From: Gammaproteobacteria bacterium
GTDB taxonomy: Bacteria > Pseudomonadota > Gammaproteobacteria > Steroidobacterales > Steroidobacteraceae
Length of the DNA stretch: 47,289 nucleotides
Assembly (NCBI GenBank): GCA_025359565.1
Contig: JANYFY010000030.1
Span: 1 to 47,289 of the forward strand
Reading direction: 5' to 3'
Shown: positions 28,935 to 36,240 of the stretch, piece after piece
Layout of the letters: each line of letters begins with the position of its first letter
Numbering within the stretch: position 1 is the first letter of the stretch
Notes under the pieces: generated by a model
The model's database searches: none
Told to the model about the DNA's origin: nothing
Seen by the model: the letters and a program-made list of their open reading frames with translations, nothing else
Program-made: the position numbers and the translations under genes

Positions 28935-30261
28935 TCCAGCACGCTCAGTGCATAGCGCAGAACTGTTCGAGCAGGCCTGCAAGTTAATTCCGGGAGGCGT
29001 CAACAGCACGGCTCGTGCCACCTGGTCGGGCTGGGATCCGTATCCGCTATTCGTCGATCGAGGCGAAGGCGCCTATTTATTCGATGCCGATGGCCACCGA
29101 TACATCGACTACTTACTCGGACTAGGTCCCATGATTCTCGGCCATCGCCCAGCGAAGGTCACCGCCGCGGTGATCGAACAAATCACAACACGCGGCACGG
29201 TGTTCGCGCTTCCTACAGCTCAAGAGGCGATACTTGCCGAAAAGATTATTGCAGCAGTGCCCAGCATCGACCAGGTACGCTTGTGTAATACCGGCACCGA
29301 AGCCGTGATATACGCGCTGCGTCTAGCACGCACCTTTACGGGGCGGGAAAAAGTGATTCGTTTTGAAGGGATGTATCACGGATTTTCTGAAGGTGTCTAT
29401 TGGAGCAAGCACCCAGCCCTTGAGACGGCGGGCTCCGATAACCGACCTATTGCAGTGGCACAAGGACCCGGGTTGTCTAAAAATTCCGGCGATCAGCTTA
29501 TAATTTTGCCGTGGAATGATATCGACGTATTGCGCGAGACCGTCAAACGTAACCCGCATTCCATTGCTGCAATCCTGACCGAACCTGTGATGTGCAACAC
29601 CGGCTGTATTTTACCCAAACCAGGATATCTGCAAGCGATGCGGGAAATCGCTGACGCGCACGACATTGTATTAGTCTACGACGAAGTCATTACGGGCTTT
29701 CGGCTAGGCTTCGGAGGCGCCCAGGGTCATTATCACATTAAGCCCGATATCTCTGTGTTCGCCAAAGGGTTAGGCGGCGGATATCCCGTGGCTGCACTTG
29801 GCGGACGACGTGACATTATGCGATTGGTGGCCACCGGAACCGTGTCGATGGCGGGCACTTACAGTGCCAATGGTATTGCTGTCGCCGCCGCTATTGCGGC
29901 TCTCGACGAGCTGAGTGTGCCAGGCAAGTATGAGGCGCTGTTTGCGCGGTGTTCGCGATTCTATGATGGCCTAAGCGCTATATTTTCACGTCACGGATTA
30001 CCCGCTTACGTCGTTGGCTTAGGGCCAGTTCTGCAAGTATGGTTCGCCGAGAAGCCCATACATAATTACCGCGATGCCGCGCGCTATGCCAACCATGAGA
30101 TTTTTCGGCGTTGGTGGGAAGGAATGCTGGAGCGCGATGTACTCTTTCATCCGGGCGCTTTCGAAAATTTATTTGTATCATTTGCACACTCGGAGGCAGA
30201 TATTGCCACAACGCTTATTGCGGCCGACGAAGTTGCCGGACAATTAAAGGCCCATGTCTAA
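28918..30261 (+). CDS. Class III PLP-dependent aminotransferase (glutamate-1-semialdehyde aminomutase-like)
   Basis: The 447-residue enzyme has the class III features: MYHG near 152-155 for PLP stacking, D255-E256 in VYDEVITGF, and the PLP lysine K283 in FAKGLGGGYP. The N-terminus IPGGVNS is typical of glutamate-1-semialdehyde aminomutase relatives, but the genome context is catabolic, so a transaminase or mutase on a different substrate is more likely than heme synthesis. I chose the ATG at 28918 because AAAGG at 28906-28910 lies 7 bases before it; the TTG at 28897 is a weaker choice. It overlaps the permease by 17 bases and the kinase by 8. Confidence 0.85.
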   Translation: MRKYNNPARSVHSAELFEQACKLIPGGVNSTARATWSGWDPYPLFVDRGEGAYLFDADGHRYIDYLLGLGPMILGHRPAKVTAAVIEQITTRGTVFALPTAQEAILAEKIIAAVPSIDQVRLCNTGTEAVIYALRLARTFTGREKVIRFEGMYHGFSEGVYWSKHPALETAGSDNRPIAVAQGPGLSKNSGDQLIILPWNDIDVLRETVKRNPHSIAAILTEPVMCNTGCILPKPGYLQAMREIADAHDIVLVYDEVITGFRLGFGGAQGHYHIKPDISVFAKGLGGGYPVAALGGRRDIMRLVATGTVSMAGTYSANGIAVAAAIAALDELSVPGKYEALFARCSRFYDGLSAIFSRHGLPAYVVGLGPVLQVWFAEKPIHNYRDAARYANHEIFRRWWEGMLERDVLFHPGAFENLFVSFAHSEADIATTLIAADEVAGQLKAHV

Positions 30262-31735
30262 TCCGACATCACTAGAATCAATCACAGTCGGTATCGATCT
30301 CGGAACATCATCGATCAAGGTTGTAGCCCTTAAAAATACTGCACCGATTGGCGAGGCGGTCGCGCCATTCCCAACGCTTAGCGAACTGCCTCATCAAGCG
30401 GAGCAAGAGCCGCAAGATTGGTTAGACTCCACCTCGAGGGCAATGCACGCGCTAAATTCCGAAGTGACGCGCCAGCAAGGACCCCGTTGGACTGATCAAG
30501 TTTCCGCTATCGGTCTGACCGGTCAATTACCAACCCTGGTGTGTCTATCAAGCCACGGCCCCATCGCACCGGCGATCACTTGGCGCGATGGTCGTGCTGA
30601 CGCCTGGGGCACTCAAAAAGTGCAAGCCCGGGCAGCCATGTACGCAACCACTGGCATGCCCATTGATGCTCGCTATCTTGCGCCCATGTTTGAATTTCAT
30701 TTTGCCAAACATCGTCATCAGGTGCGTCGGATTTTATCGGCCAAAGATTACTTGCTCTGTTGCCTGACCGGACTTGAAATCACAGAACCCTCGACGGCAG
30801 CCGGTTTCGGCGTATATGATTTACATACGCATGAATTCAGCGAACAATTATGTGAATTCTGGAATTTACCGACTGCCATACTGCCAAAAATTCGGCCTGC
30901 AAACTCATTGGCTGGGCCCCTCACCGAGCAAGGCGCGAGACTACTCGGTTTAAGCGCCGGCATTCCCGTTAGCACCGGAGCCGCAGATTCCGTATCCGCA
31001 GCTTTTGCCCTCGCAGGTTTAGACGAACATTGTGTATCCATCAGTTTCGGCTCAAGCACAGTGATGGTAAGCGCATGCCCTACAATCAAGCTCGATTCGA
31101 GCGCACGCTACTTAGTCACCCCGCACGTTATCGACCGCTGGTATGGCCGTGAAATGGATTTGCTAGCGACCGGAACCGGCTATCAATGGTTAAGTAAATT
31201 ATTCGGTTGGAACGACCACCAAATCGATACCCACGCGGCGCGCTCACCCCCAGGTGCCAACGGACTAGTGTTCCCGCCCTATCTAGCAGGTGGCGAACAA
31301 GGCGCATTATGGAATCCCAAACTTAAGGGCGCGCTATTCGGCTTAACCCTACACCACACTCAGAGCGATATCGCACGCGCCTATCTAGAGGGCGTATTTT
31401 TCGAAATTAGACGCTGTATCGACGTGTTAGCTGAATGCGGCGCAATTAGTCTAATAAAAGCCAGCGGCAACCTTACGGCGTCCCCGACCAGCTTGCAGTT
31501 ATTAGCCGATATCTTACAGCGCCCCGTTAGCGGCTCCACCAATCGCTCACCCGCCGCCATCGGCGCAGCACTACTCGCTCAGAAACTAGTTGCTCATAGC
31601 ACCGGCGCTCACGATCCTGCCGCAGCCGCAGGGACGGCCACTTCAGCTGCCGTAAAACACCATTCTGCAAACGCTGATTTATACAACAACTTATATCAAC
31701 GATATTTAGAAAGGTCGGCCCTATGCGAGTACTAA
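30254..31735 (+). CDS. FGGY family carbohydrate kinase (xylulokinase-like)
   Basis: The 493-residue kinase has the ATP-binding DLGTSS at 15-20, WRDGRAD at 109-115, the GAADS motif with candidate catalytic base D244, and the C-terminal FGGY signature ASGNLTASPTSLQLLADILQ. FGGY kinases phosphorylate sugars, ketoses or polyols. Xylulokinase is the nearest named type, but the substrate is probably different because the next gene encodes an aminosugar-phosphate deaminase. It overlaps the aminotransferase by 8 bases and the deaminase by 13. AAAGG lies just before its ATG. The sequence looks complete and intact. Confidence 0.87.
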   Translation: MSNPTSLESITVGIDLGTSSIKVVALKNTAPIGEAVAPFPTLSELPHQAEQEPQDWLDSTSRAMHALNSEVTRQQGPRWTDQVSAIGLTGQLPTLVCLSSHGPIAPAITWRDGRADAWGTQKVQARAAMYATTGMPIDARYLAPMFEFHFAKHRHQVRRILSAKDYLLCCLTGLEITEPSTAAGFGVYDLHTHEFSEQLCEFWNLPTAILPKIRPANSLAGPLTEQGARLLGLSAGIPVSTGAADSVSAAFALAGLDEHCVSISFGSSTVMVSACPTIKLDSSARYLVTPHVIDRWYGREMDLLATGTGYQWLSKLFGWNDHQIDTHAARSPPGANGLVFPPYLAGGEQGALWNPKLKGALFGLTLHHTQSDIARAYLEGVFFEIRRCIDVLAECGAISLIKASGNLTASPTSLQLLADILQRPVSGSTNRSPAAIGAALLAQKLVAHSTGAHDPAAAAGTATSAAVKHHSANADLYNNLYQRYLERSALCEY

Positions 31736-32427
31736 CAGAGCATTCACCACACGGTTTCACAATTACAGCGGCTAATTGGGTAGCCAACCATCTTAAGTCG
31801 AAGCCGCAATCGACGCTGGCATTGCCCACTGGACAAACTCCATTGAGTCTGTACGCCGAATTAGTCGCAAGAACAAAAATGCGCCAAATGAGCTTAAACT
31901 CAGCCTATATTTTCAACCTCGACGAATATTGTGGATTAGGCAAGGCTGACCCGCACAGCTACTCAGCTTTCCTACACCAACATCTGATCGATCCATTGAA
32001 CTTACACTCGAAGAACGTGCGCCTACTACAGGGCGATGCTCCAGACTTACAAGCAGAATGCCAATCGTACGACGCCGAAATTGCGCACCACGACGGAATC
32101 GACCTATGCATTCTAGGTCTCGGCACCAACGGCCATATCGGCTTCAACGAGCCACAATCCGCTTGGAACTTGCGTACCCATCGAGTTAATTTGTCCGAAG
32201 AAACCCGCGCCGTACACGCCCGCCAGTCGCCCCAACCATGGGCTATACCAACTCATGGGTTAACGATGGGGATCCAAACTGTCCTAGAGGCTCGAAACGT
32301 TCTACTACTAATCGCGGGCGCCAACAAACGCGGCGCCCGTGATGCACTGCGCGGTCACGCTGACCCAAAATGGCCAGTCACGAGCCTGTTGTCGCATCCT
32401 AATTTGACGATTGTCGAACTTTCTTGA
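31723..32427 (+). CDS. Glucosamine-6-phosphate deaminase/isomerase-like protein
   Basis: The 234-residue protein matches NagB enzymes, which convert glucosamine-6-phosphate to fructose-6-phosphate and ammonia. Seen: LPTGQTP near 34-40, FNLDEY with D67 (equivalent to E. coli D72), GTNGHIGFNEP with H138 and E143 (equivalent to H143 and E148), ETR near 170 and a lysine in the GANK block. The position of E. coli D141 is N136, as in shorter Bacillus-type NagB. The active site thus looks intact. It is the last gene of the operon and overlaps the kinase by 13 bases; its 3' end overlaps the convergent regulator by 29. Acting on an N-substituted or different aminosugar phosphate is possible. Confidence 0.85.
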   Translation: MRVLTEHSPHGFTITAANWVANHLKSKPQSTLALPTGQTPLSLYAELVARTKMRQMSLNSAYIFNLDEYCGLGKADPHSYSAFLHQHLIDPLNLHSKNVRLLQGDAPDLQAECQSYDAEIAHHDGIDLCILGLGTNGHIGFNEPQSAWNLRTHRVNLSEETRAVHARQSPQPWAIPTHGLTMGIQTVLEARNVLLLIAGANKRGARDALRGHADPKWPVTSLLSHPNLTIVELS

Positions 32428-33184
32428 TACGCGATGTATTCGCAAGTTCAACCGCCTCCACAAAAAAACTCGGCGCCGTCTCAAGGCGAAATGCAAAAGC
32501 TTTCGCGACAAATATCATTTTAAAGGCATCAATCGGTTGATGCTGCGCGGAAAGGCTAACTCCGGCCACTTCAACGACCCATTCGAAGTTCATCAAATTT
32601 AATAACTCGTGTTCACGCGTCAAAGCGGGCCGCGATAAAAGGGTCTGTTCTTCACGCGCTTCTTTAAGGCCGTAGACAGTATCGAGTAATTCATAAAGCG
32701 AACCTTTTTCCAGCCGTCGCAAATACGCTCCAAGATCGGGAGCCAATATCTTGGGGATCACTGATAACTCCCAGATTACGGGTCGATTATTTAAGATGCG
32801 CAACCGTGACACCTCCCAAACCATTGCCCCCGCAGACAAACCCAACCGCCTGGCTTCCTCGACTAACGACACCCGTGCCACACAGCCCAATACACGACTC
32901 TGTAACTTGGAACGCGCGTCTAAATGCAAGCCATTACGCAAGCTTCCGATCTTTGTAGTCTCGGCATTGACCCGCGGACGCGCAACGAAAGTTCCCCGAC
33001 CTTGCTCACGCCGCACTACTGCCTGCGCGGAAAGTTCTGATAGAGCACGCCGCACAGTGACAAGACTAACCCCCGCCAATGCCGCAAGCTGCGCTTCAGT
33101 GGGCAATTGATTGCCTTCACTCAATTTTTTTTCGTCTATGTATTGCAGAACGAAGGCGATTGTTTTTTCGTATAAAGATTTCAC
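32399..33184 (-). CDS. GntR family (HutC/UTRA) transcriptional regulator
   Basis: The 261-residue protein has an N-terminal winged helix-turn-helix (about 1-68, with LPTEAQLAALAGVSLVTVRRALSEL) and a C-terminal UTRA ligand domain (about 85-245). UTRA regulators respond to small metabolites such as sugar phosphates, for example NagR and FrlR. Start is a GTG at 33184 with no strong ribosome site. It lies between the permease operon, on which it converges, and the TonB receptor, from which it diverges, and is the obvious candidate regulator for both. The inducer would then be a sugar-phosphate intermediate. Targets and ligand are inferred. Confidence 0.88.
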   Translation of the reverse strand: MKSLYEKTIAFVLQYIDEKKLSEGNQLPTEAQLAALAGVSLVTVRRALSELSAQAVVRREQGRGTFVARPRVNAETTKIGSLRNGLHLDARSKLQSRVLGCVARVSLVEEARRLGLSAGAMVWEVSRLRILNNRPVIWELSVIPKILAPDLGAYLRRLEKGSLYELLDTVYGLKEAREEQTLLSRPALTREHELLNLMNFEWVVEVAGVSLSAQHQPIDAFKMIFVAKAFAFRLETAPSFFVEAVELANTSRIKKVRQSSN

Positions 33185-33278
33185 TGGTGAATTCTACGTC
33201 GATATGCGTACATAACGCGATCTATAGCCACAATACTTCCACAACCGGCCACTTTGCACCATCACAATATTGAGTATG

Positions 33279-33310
33279 TCATTGCAATGAATAGGCTATT
33301 TAGCTATATT
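33279..33310 (+). promoter_or_regulatory. Promoter with palindromic operator for the TonB receptor
   Basis: A -35 box TTGCAA (33282-33287), a 17-base spacer and a -10 box TATATT (33305-33310) form a good sigma-70 promoter upstream of the TonB receptor. The -35 box lies inside a perfect 12-bp palindrome TCATTGCAATGA (33279-33290), so a bound dimer would block RNA polymerase. A second short palindrome CAATATTG is at 33265-33272. The palindrome differs from the AACTTAA/TTAAGTT repeat before the permease, so one regulator may not control both. Boxes are seen; operator role is inference. Confidence 0.58.
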
Positions 33311-33339
33311 CGTAAAGGCAATCAATGGGAGATTTCACT

Positions 33340-36153
33340 ATGCGTCGATCCCTCGTCCATTACTTCCCCGCCTGTTTATTCATCGCACCGTTGTGCGCGG
33401 CGCAATCAAGCGGACCACCCGTAAGTAGCCCGCAATCGAATGCGCCCCTCGAAACTATTGTGGTAACGGGTTCCTATATCCGCCGTACCGATACTGAATC
33501 GCCCTCACCCGTTATGCTTTTGAACGCTGATGACATCCTCAAACAAGGCTTTAATAACCTTGCGGACGCCATCCGCTCTATTTCTGCCGACAGCAGTGGC
33601 ACCCTCACTCAGGCCTTTAGCGGTGCGATGGCCGGCGGCGCCAGCGGTGTTTCGTTGCGCGGTCTTTCCGTCGATGCAACTTTAGTTCTTCTGGACGGAC
33701 ACCGCCTAGCACCTTATCCACTGGCTGATGACGGGCAACGACCCTTTACGGATATCTCATCGCTACCGCTCGGAATCGTCGATCGGGTTGAAGTACTGCA
33801 GGATGGCGCCTCCGCAATTTACGGCTCAGATGCCATTGCCGGCGTGGTAAACGTGATTACAAAGAAACAATTCACCGGATTGGATCTCACCGGCGGTATC
33901 GGTTCAACTTACCGATGGGACGGGCAATCGCAACGATTCGCAGCGACATTCGGTATGGGTGACCTGGCCGCCGACGGTCACAATTTTTATTTTAATGTGG
34001 AGTTCCGTCATCAAGAAGCCATTTCTCAAGAAGCGCGTGGCTCTTACATTAAAGCACTTGACCTAACACCCTATGGAGGGCCCGACCTACGGGGCGGAGT
34101 AATTAACGGCAATTTACCTCTAGCGGGAACGACCTACACCGTCCCAGGTCAAGTGGCCCCGCTCGTAGGCGGTCAGGCCGCTGATGTTTTTTATCAATTG
34201 CCAGGCTGCACACCGCAGAATCTCATCCCCAATAGCGGTGGATGTGCGTGGGACACGAATCTCTACAAAAAATTACAACCACGCACCGAAGGCGTTAATC
34301 TTTCCGCTCATTGGACCCAAACCCTCGCAGGCGCTTGGGTAAATGCACTCAGCGCTAATTTTTTCTTATCGCAGTCTGAGCAGTACCGCCAGCCCGACGC
34401 TTACAATGTCGGAATTCCGTTAGTACCCTTCGTATGGTCGGGATCGAAATCCGGCATCGTCAATCAATTTGACACCAGCAACACGCAAATTGTGTTGCCT
34501 GCTAATTCGCTCGACAATCCTTTTAATCCGTCCAGCCCTTATGCGGCCGCAGCGCAAACTTTTTACGGTGCCAATTACGCCGGTTACCTAGGTCAACCCG
34601 CACTATTTTACGGAGCACTCACTGAATTTCCGCCGCAGCATACTTTGTATTACACCGATGTCTATCGCATCGTCGACGATCTAACCGGTAGCGTCGGTAA
34701 GTGGGATGTGTCCGCAGCAGCCGGCTATGTGCGCGACGAAACGCATATCACCTATCAAGGCTTTGTCAATGTCACTGCACTGAACGCGGCGTTCGCGAGC
34801 GGCACCTTCCGCGTGGGTCAAAACGCGAATTTAAATTCTCGAGCCACTATCGCAAGTCTTGCGCCTGAAACTCACGATGTTGCGACCTCCGATATTGCCT
34901 TCATTTCAGCGACCGCCTCGCGCAAGCTCTTTCCACTACCCGGTGGTGATTTCGCCGTTGCCGCGGGCGCCGAAGCACGCATCTGGCAAGAAAATAACCC
35001 CGGTCAACCCGGTGCTCCTGAAGGCAATATCCTCATGGACGGCAGCTTTTATGCGAGCGGTTCACAAACGGTGCAAGCCGCATTCGTAGAATTCTCCGCG
35101 CCCTTTTTAAATTCCCTTGAAATGGATGCCGCAGCTCGCGTCGACCACTACCAAACCGCTGGCACTTCACTCACGCCGAAATTTGGTTTTAAATGGAAAA
35201 TCCTGCCGCAACTTGCCTTGCGCGGAACTTACGCACGCGGTTTTCGAGCGCCGGGAATCTCCGAAAGTGGCAATGCAGGCACCGCTACCAGTGTCGCACC
35301 GGCTCCCGTTGATCCGATCCGTTGCCCCATCACCGGGTTGGCGGCCGATTGCAGCGGTCAAGGCAGCGCGGTCGCATTACTTACGCGCAGCAACCCGAAT
35401 TTACGCCCCGAAAAATCGCGCAGTTTTACGCTCGGCGTCATCATAGAGCCAACCAAACAAGTCAACCTAACCTTTGATTATTTCAATATCCGACGTACTA
35501 ACGAAATTACCACCGCTCCCTATAGTTCCGATAATGCGATACGTACACCGGTCCCCGCCGGCTCTGCACTGCCTGGGCAAATCATCGAATATATTGTTCC
35601 CTACATAAACGCCTCGTACTCATTGGTTTCTGGAGTCGATGCCGAGCTTAAAACTGCGATTAGACTGGGAAGCTACGGAAAGCTCAGCCTACGACTGGAT
35701 GTCAATCATCTTATTCAATCGGAACAAACTGTGGACGGCACCACCTTTCATTGGGTGGGCACTGTAGGTCCCACTGCGCTTGGCGGATCCGTCGGCACGC
35801 CCGCCACACGCGGTTCGGCGACTATTGACTGGTCATTGGCTTCGTTGTCTATCGGCACAACCTACAATTACCGCAGTCAAATGCGCGGTATTGATGAATC
35901 GATTGGGGGTACATGTTTACAATTAACCGATCCTAATCCGCATTGCTACGTAGCAGGCTTTGGTTACGTCAATGTTTACGCGCAATACCAATGGAACTCC
36001 CATCTAGATGTCACTGCGACGATTGCCAATATTACCAACCGATTGCCGCCACTCGATACAGTGACCTACGGCGGCCAGAATTACGACGCATCGCTCGACC
36101 AGGCCGGAGCAATTGGACGATACATGGAAGCTGCGTTTCACTACCGATTTTAG
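33340..36153 (+). CDS. TonB-dependent outer-membrane receptor
   Basis: The receptor (937 residues from the ATG at 33340) has a signal peptide MRRSLVHYF..LCAAQ, a TonB-box-like ETIVVTGS, a plug domain (about 30-160: SLRGLSVDATLVLLDGHR, VEVLQDGASAIYGSDAIAGVVNVITKK), and a beta-barrel ending in the aromatic HYRF. Such receptors take up large or scarce substrates using proton-motive force. This one belongs to the type common in Xanthomonadales-like bacteria and is not obviously a siderophore receptor. Two in-frame starts are possible (33325 and 33340); I prefer 33340, with GGGAG 8 bases before and a better signal peptide. It is divergent from the GntR gene and 15 bases before the M61 gene. Confidence 0.9.
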   Translation: MRRSLVHYFPACLFIAPLCAAQSSGPPVSSPQSNAPLETIVVTGSYIRRTDTESPSPVMLLNADDILKQGFNNLADAIRSISADSSGTLTQAFSGAMAGGASGVSLRGLSVDATLVLLDGHRLAPYPLADDGQRPFTDISSLPLGIVDRVEVLQDGASAIYGSDAIAGVVNVITKKQFTGLDLTGGIGSTYRWDGQSQRFAATFGMGDLAADGHNFYFNVEFRHQEAISQEARGSYIKALDLTPYGGPDLRGGVINGNLPLAGTTYTVPGQVAPLVGGQAADVFYQLPGCTPQNLIPNSGGCAWDTNLYKKLQPRTEGVNLSAHWTQTLAGAWVNALSANFFLSQSEQYRQPDAYNVGIPLVPFVWSGSKSGIVNQFDTSNTQIVLPANSLDNPFNPSSPYAAAAQTFYGANYAGYLGQPALFYGALTEFPPQHTLYYTDVYRIVDDLTGSVGKWDVSAAAGYVRDETHITYQGFVNVTALNAAFASGTFRVGQNANLNSRATIASLAPETHDVATSDIAFISATASRKLFPLPGGDFAVAAGAEARIWQENNPGQPGAPEGNILMDGSFYASGSQTVQAAFVEFSAPFLNSLEMDAAARVDHYQTAGTSLTPKFGFKWKILPQLALRGTYARGFRAPGISESGNAGTATSVAPAPVDPIRCPITGLAADCSGQGSAVALLTRSNPNLRPEKSRSFTLGVIIEPTKQVNLTFDYFNIRRTNEITTAPYSSDNAIRTPVPAGSALPGQIIEYIVPYINASYSLVSGVDAELKTAIRLGSYGKLSLRLDVNHLIQSEQTVDGTTFHWVGTVGPTALGGSVGTPATRGSATIDWSLASLSIGTTYNYRSQMRGIDESIGGTCLQLTDPNPHCYVAGFGYVNVYAQYQWNSHLDVTATIANITNRLPPLDTVTYGGQNYDASLDQAGAIGRYMEAAFHYRF

Positions 36154-36168
36154 AAAGAGCCTAAAACA

Positions 36169-36240
36169 ATGCCACTCACCTCGATGCCACTTGCCTCGAT
36201 GCCGCTCGCCACCACGCCGCTCGCCTCGATACGACTCGCC
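36169..36240 (+). repeat. 15-bp tandem repeat at the 5' end of the M61 gene
   Basis: Nearly five copies of a 15-base unit encode MPLTS, MPLAS, MPLAT, TPLAS and IRLAA. The first copies are most alike and the later ones diverge. The repeat carries several in-frame ATG codons. In-frame copy-number change would alter only the length of the region before the signal peptide. Confidence 0.8.

Noticed and set aside
28918-30261. Heme biosynthesis gene hemL
   Set aside because: The enzyme is similar, but it sits in a permease-kinase-deaminase operon with no heme genes, so I do not give it the hemL name.
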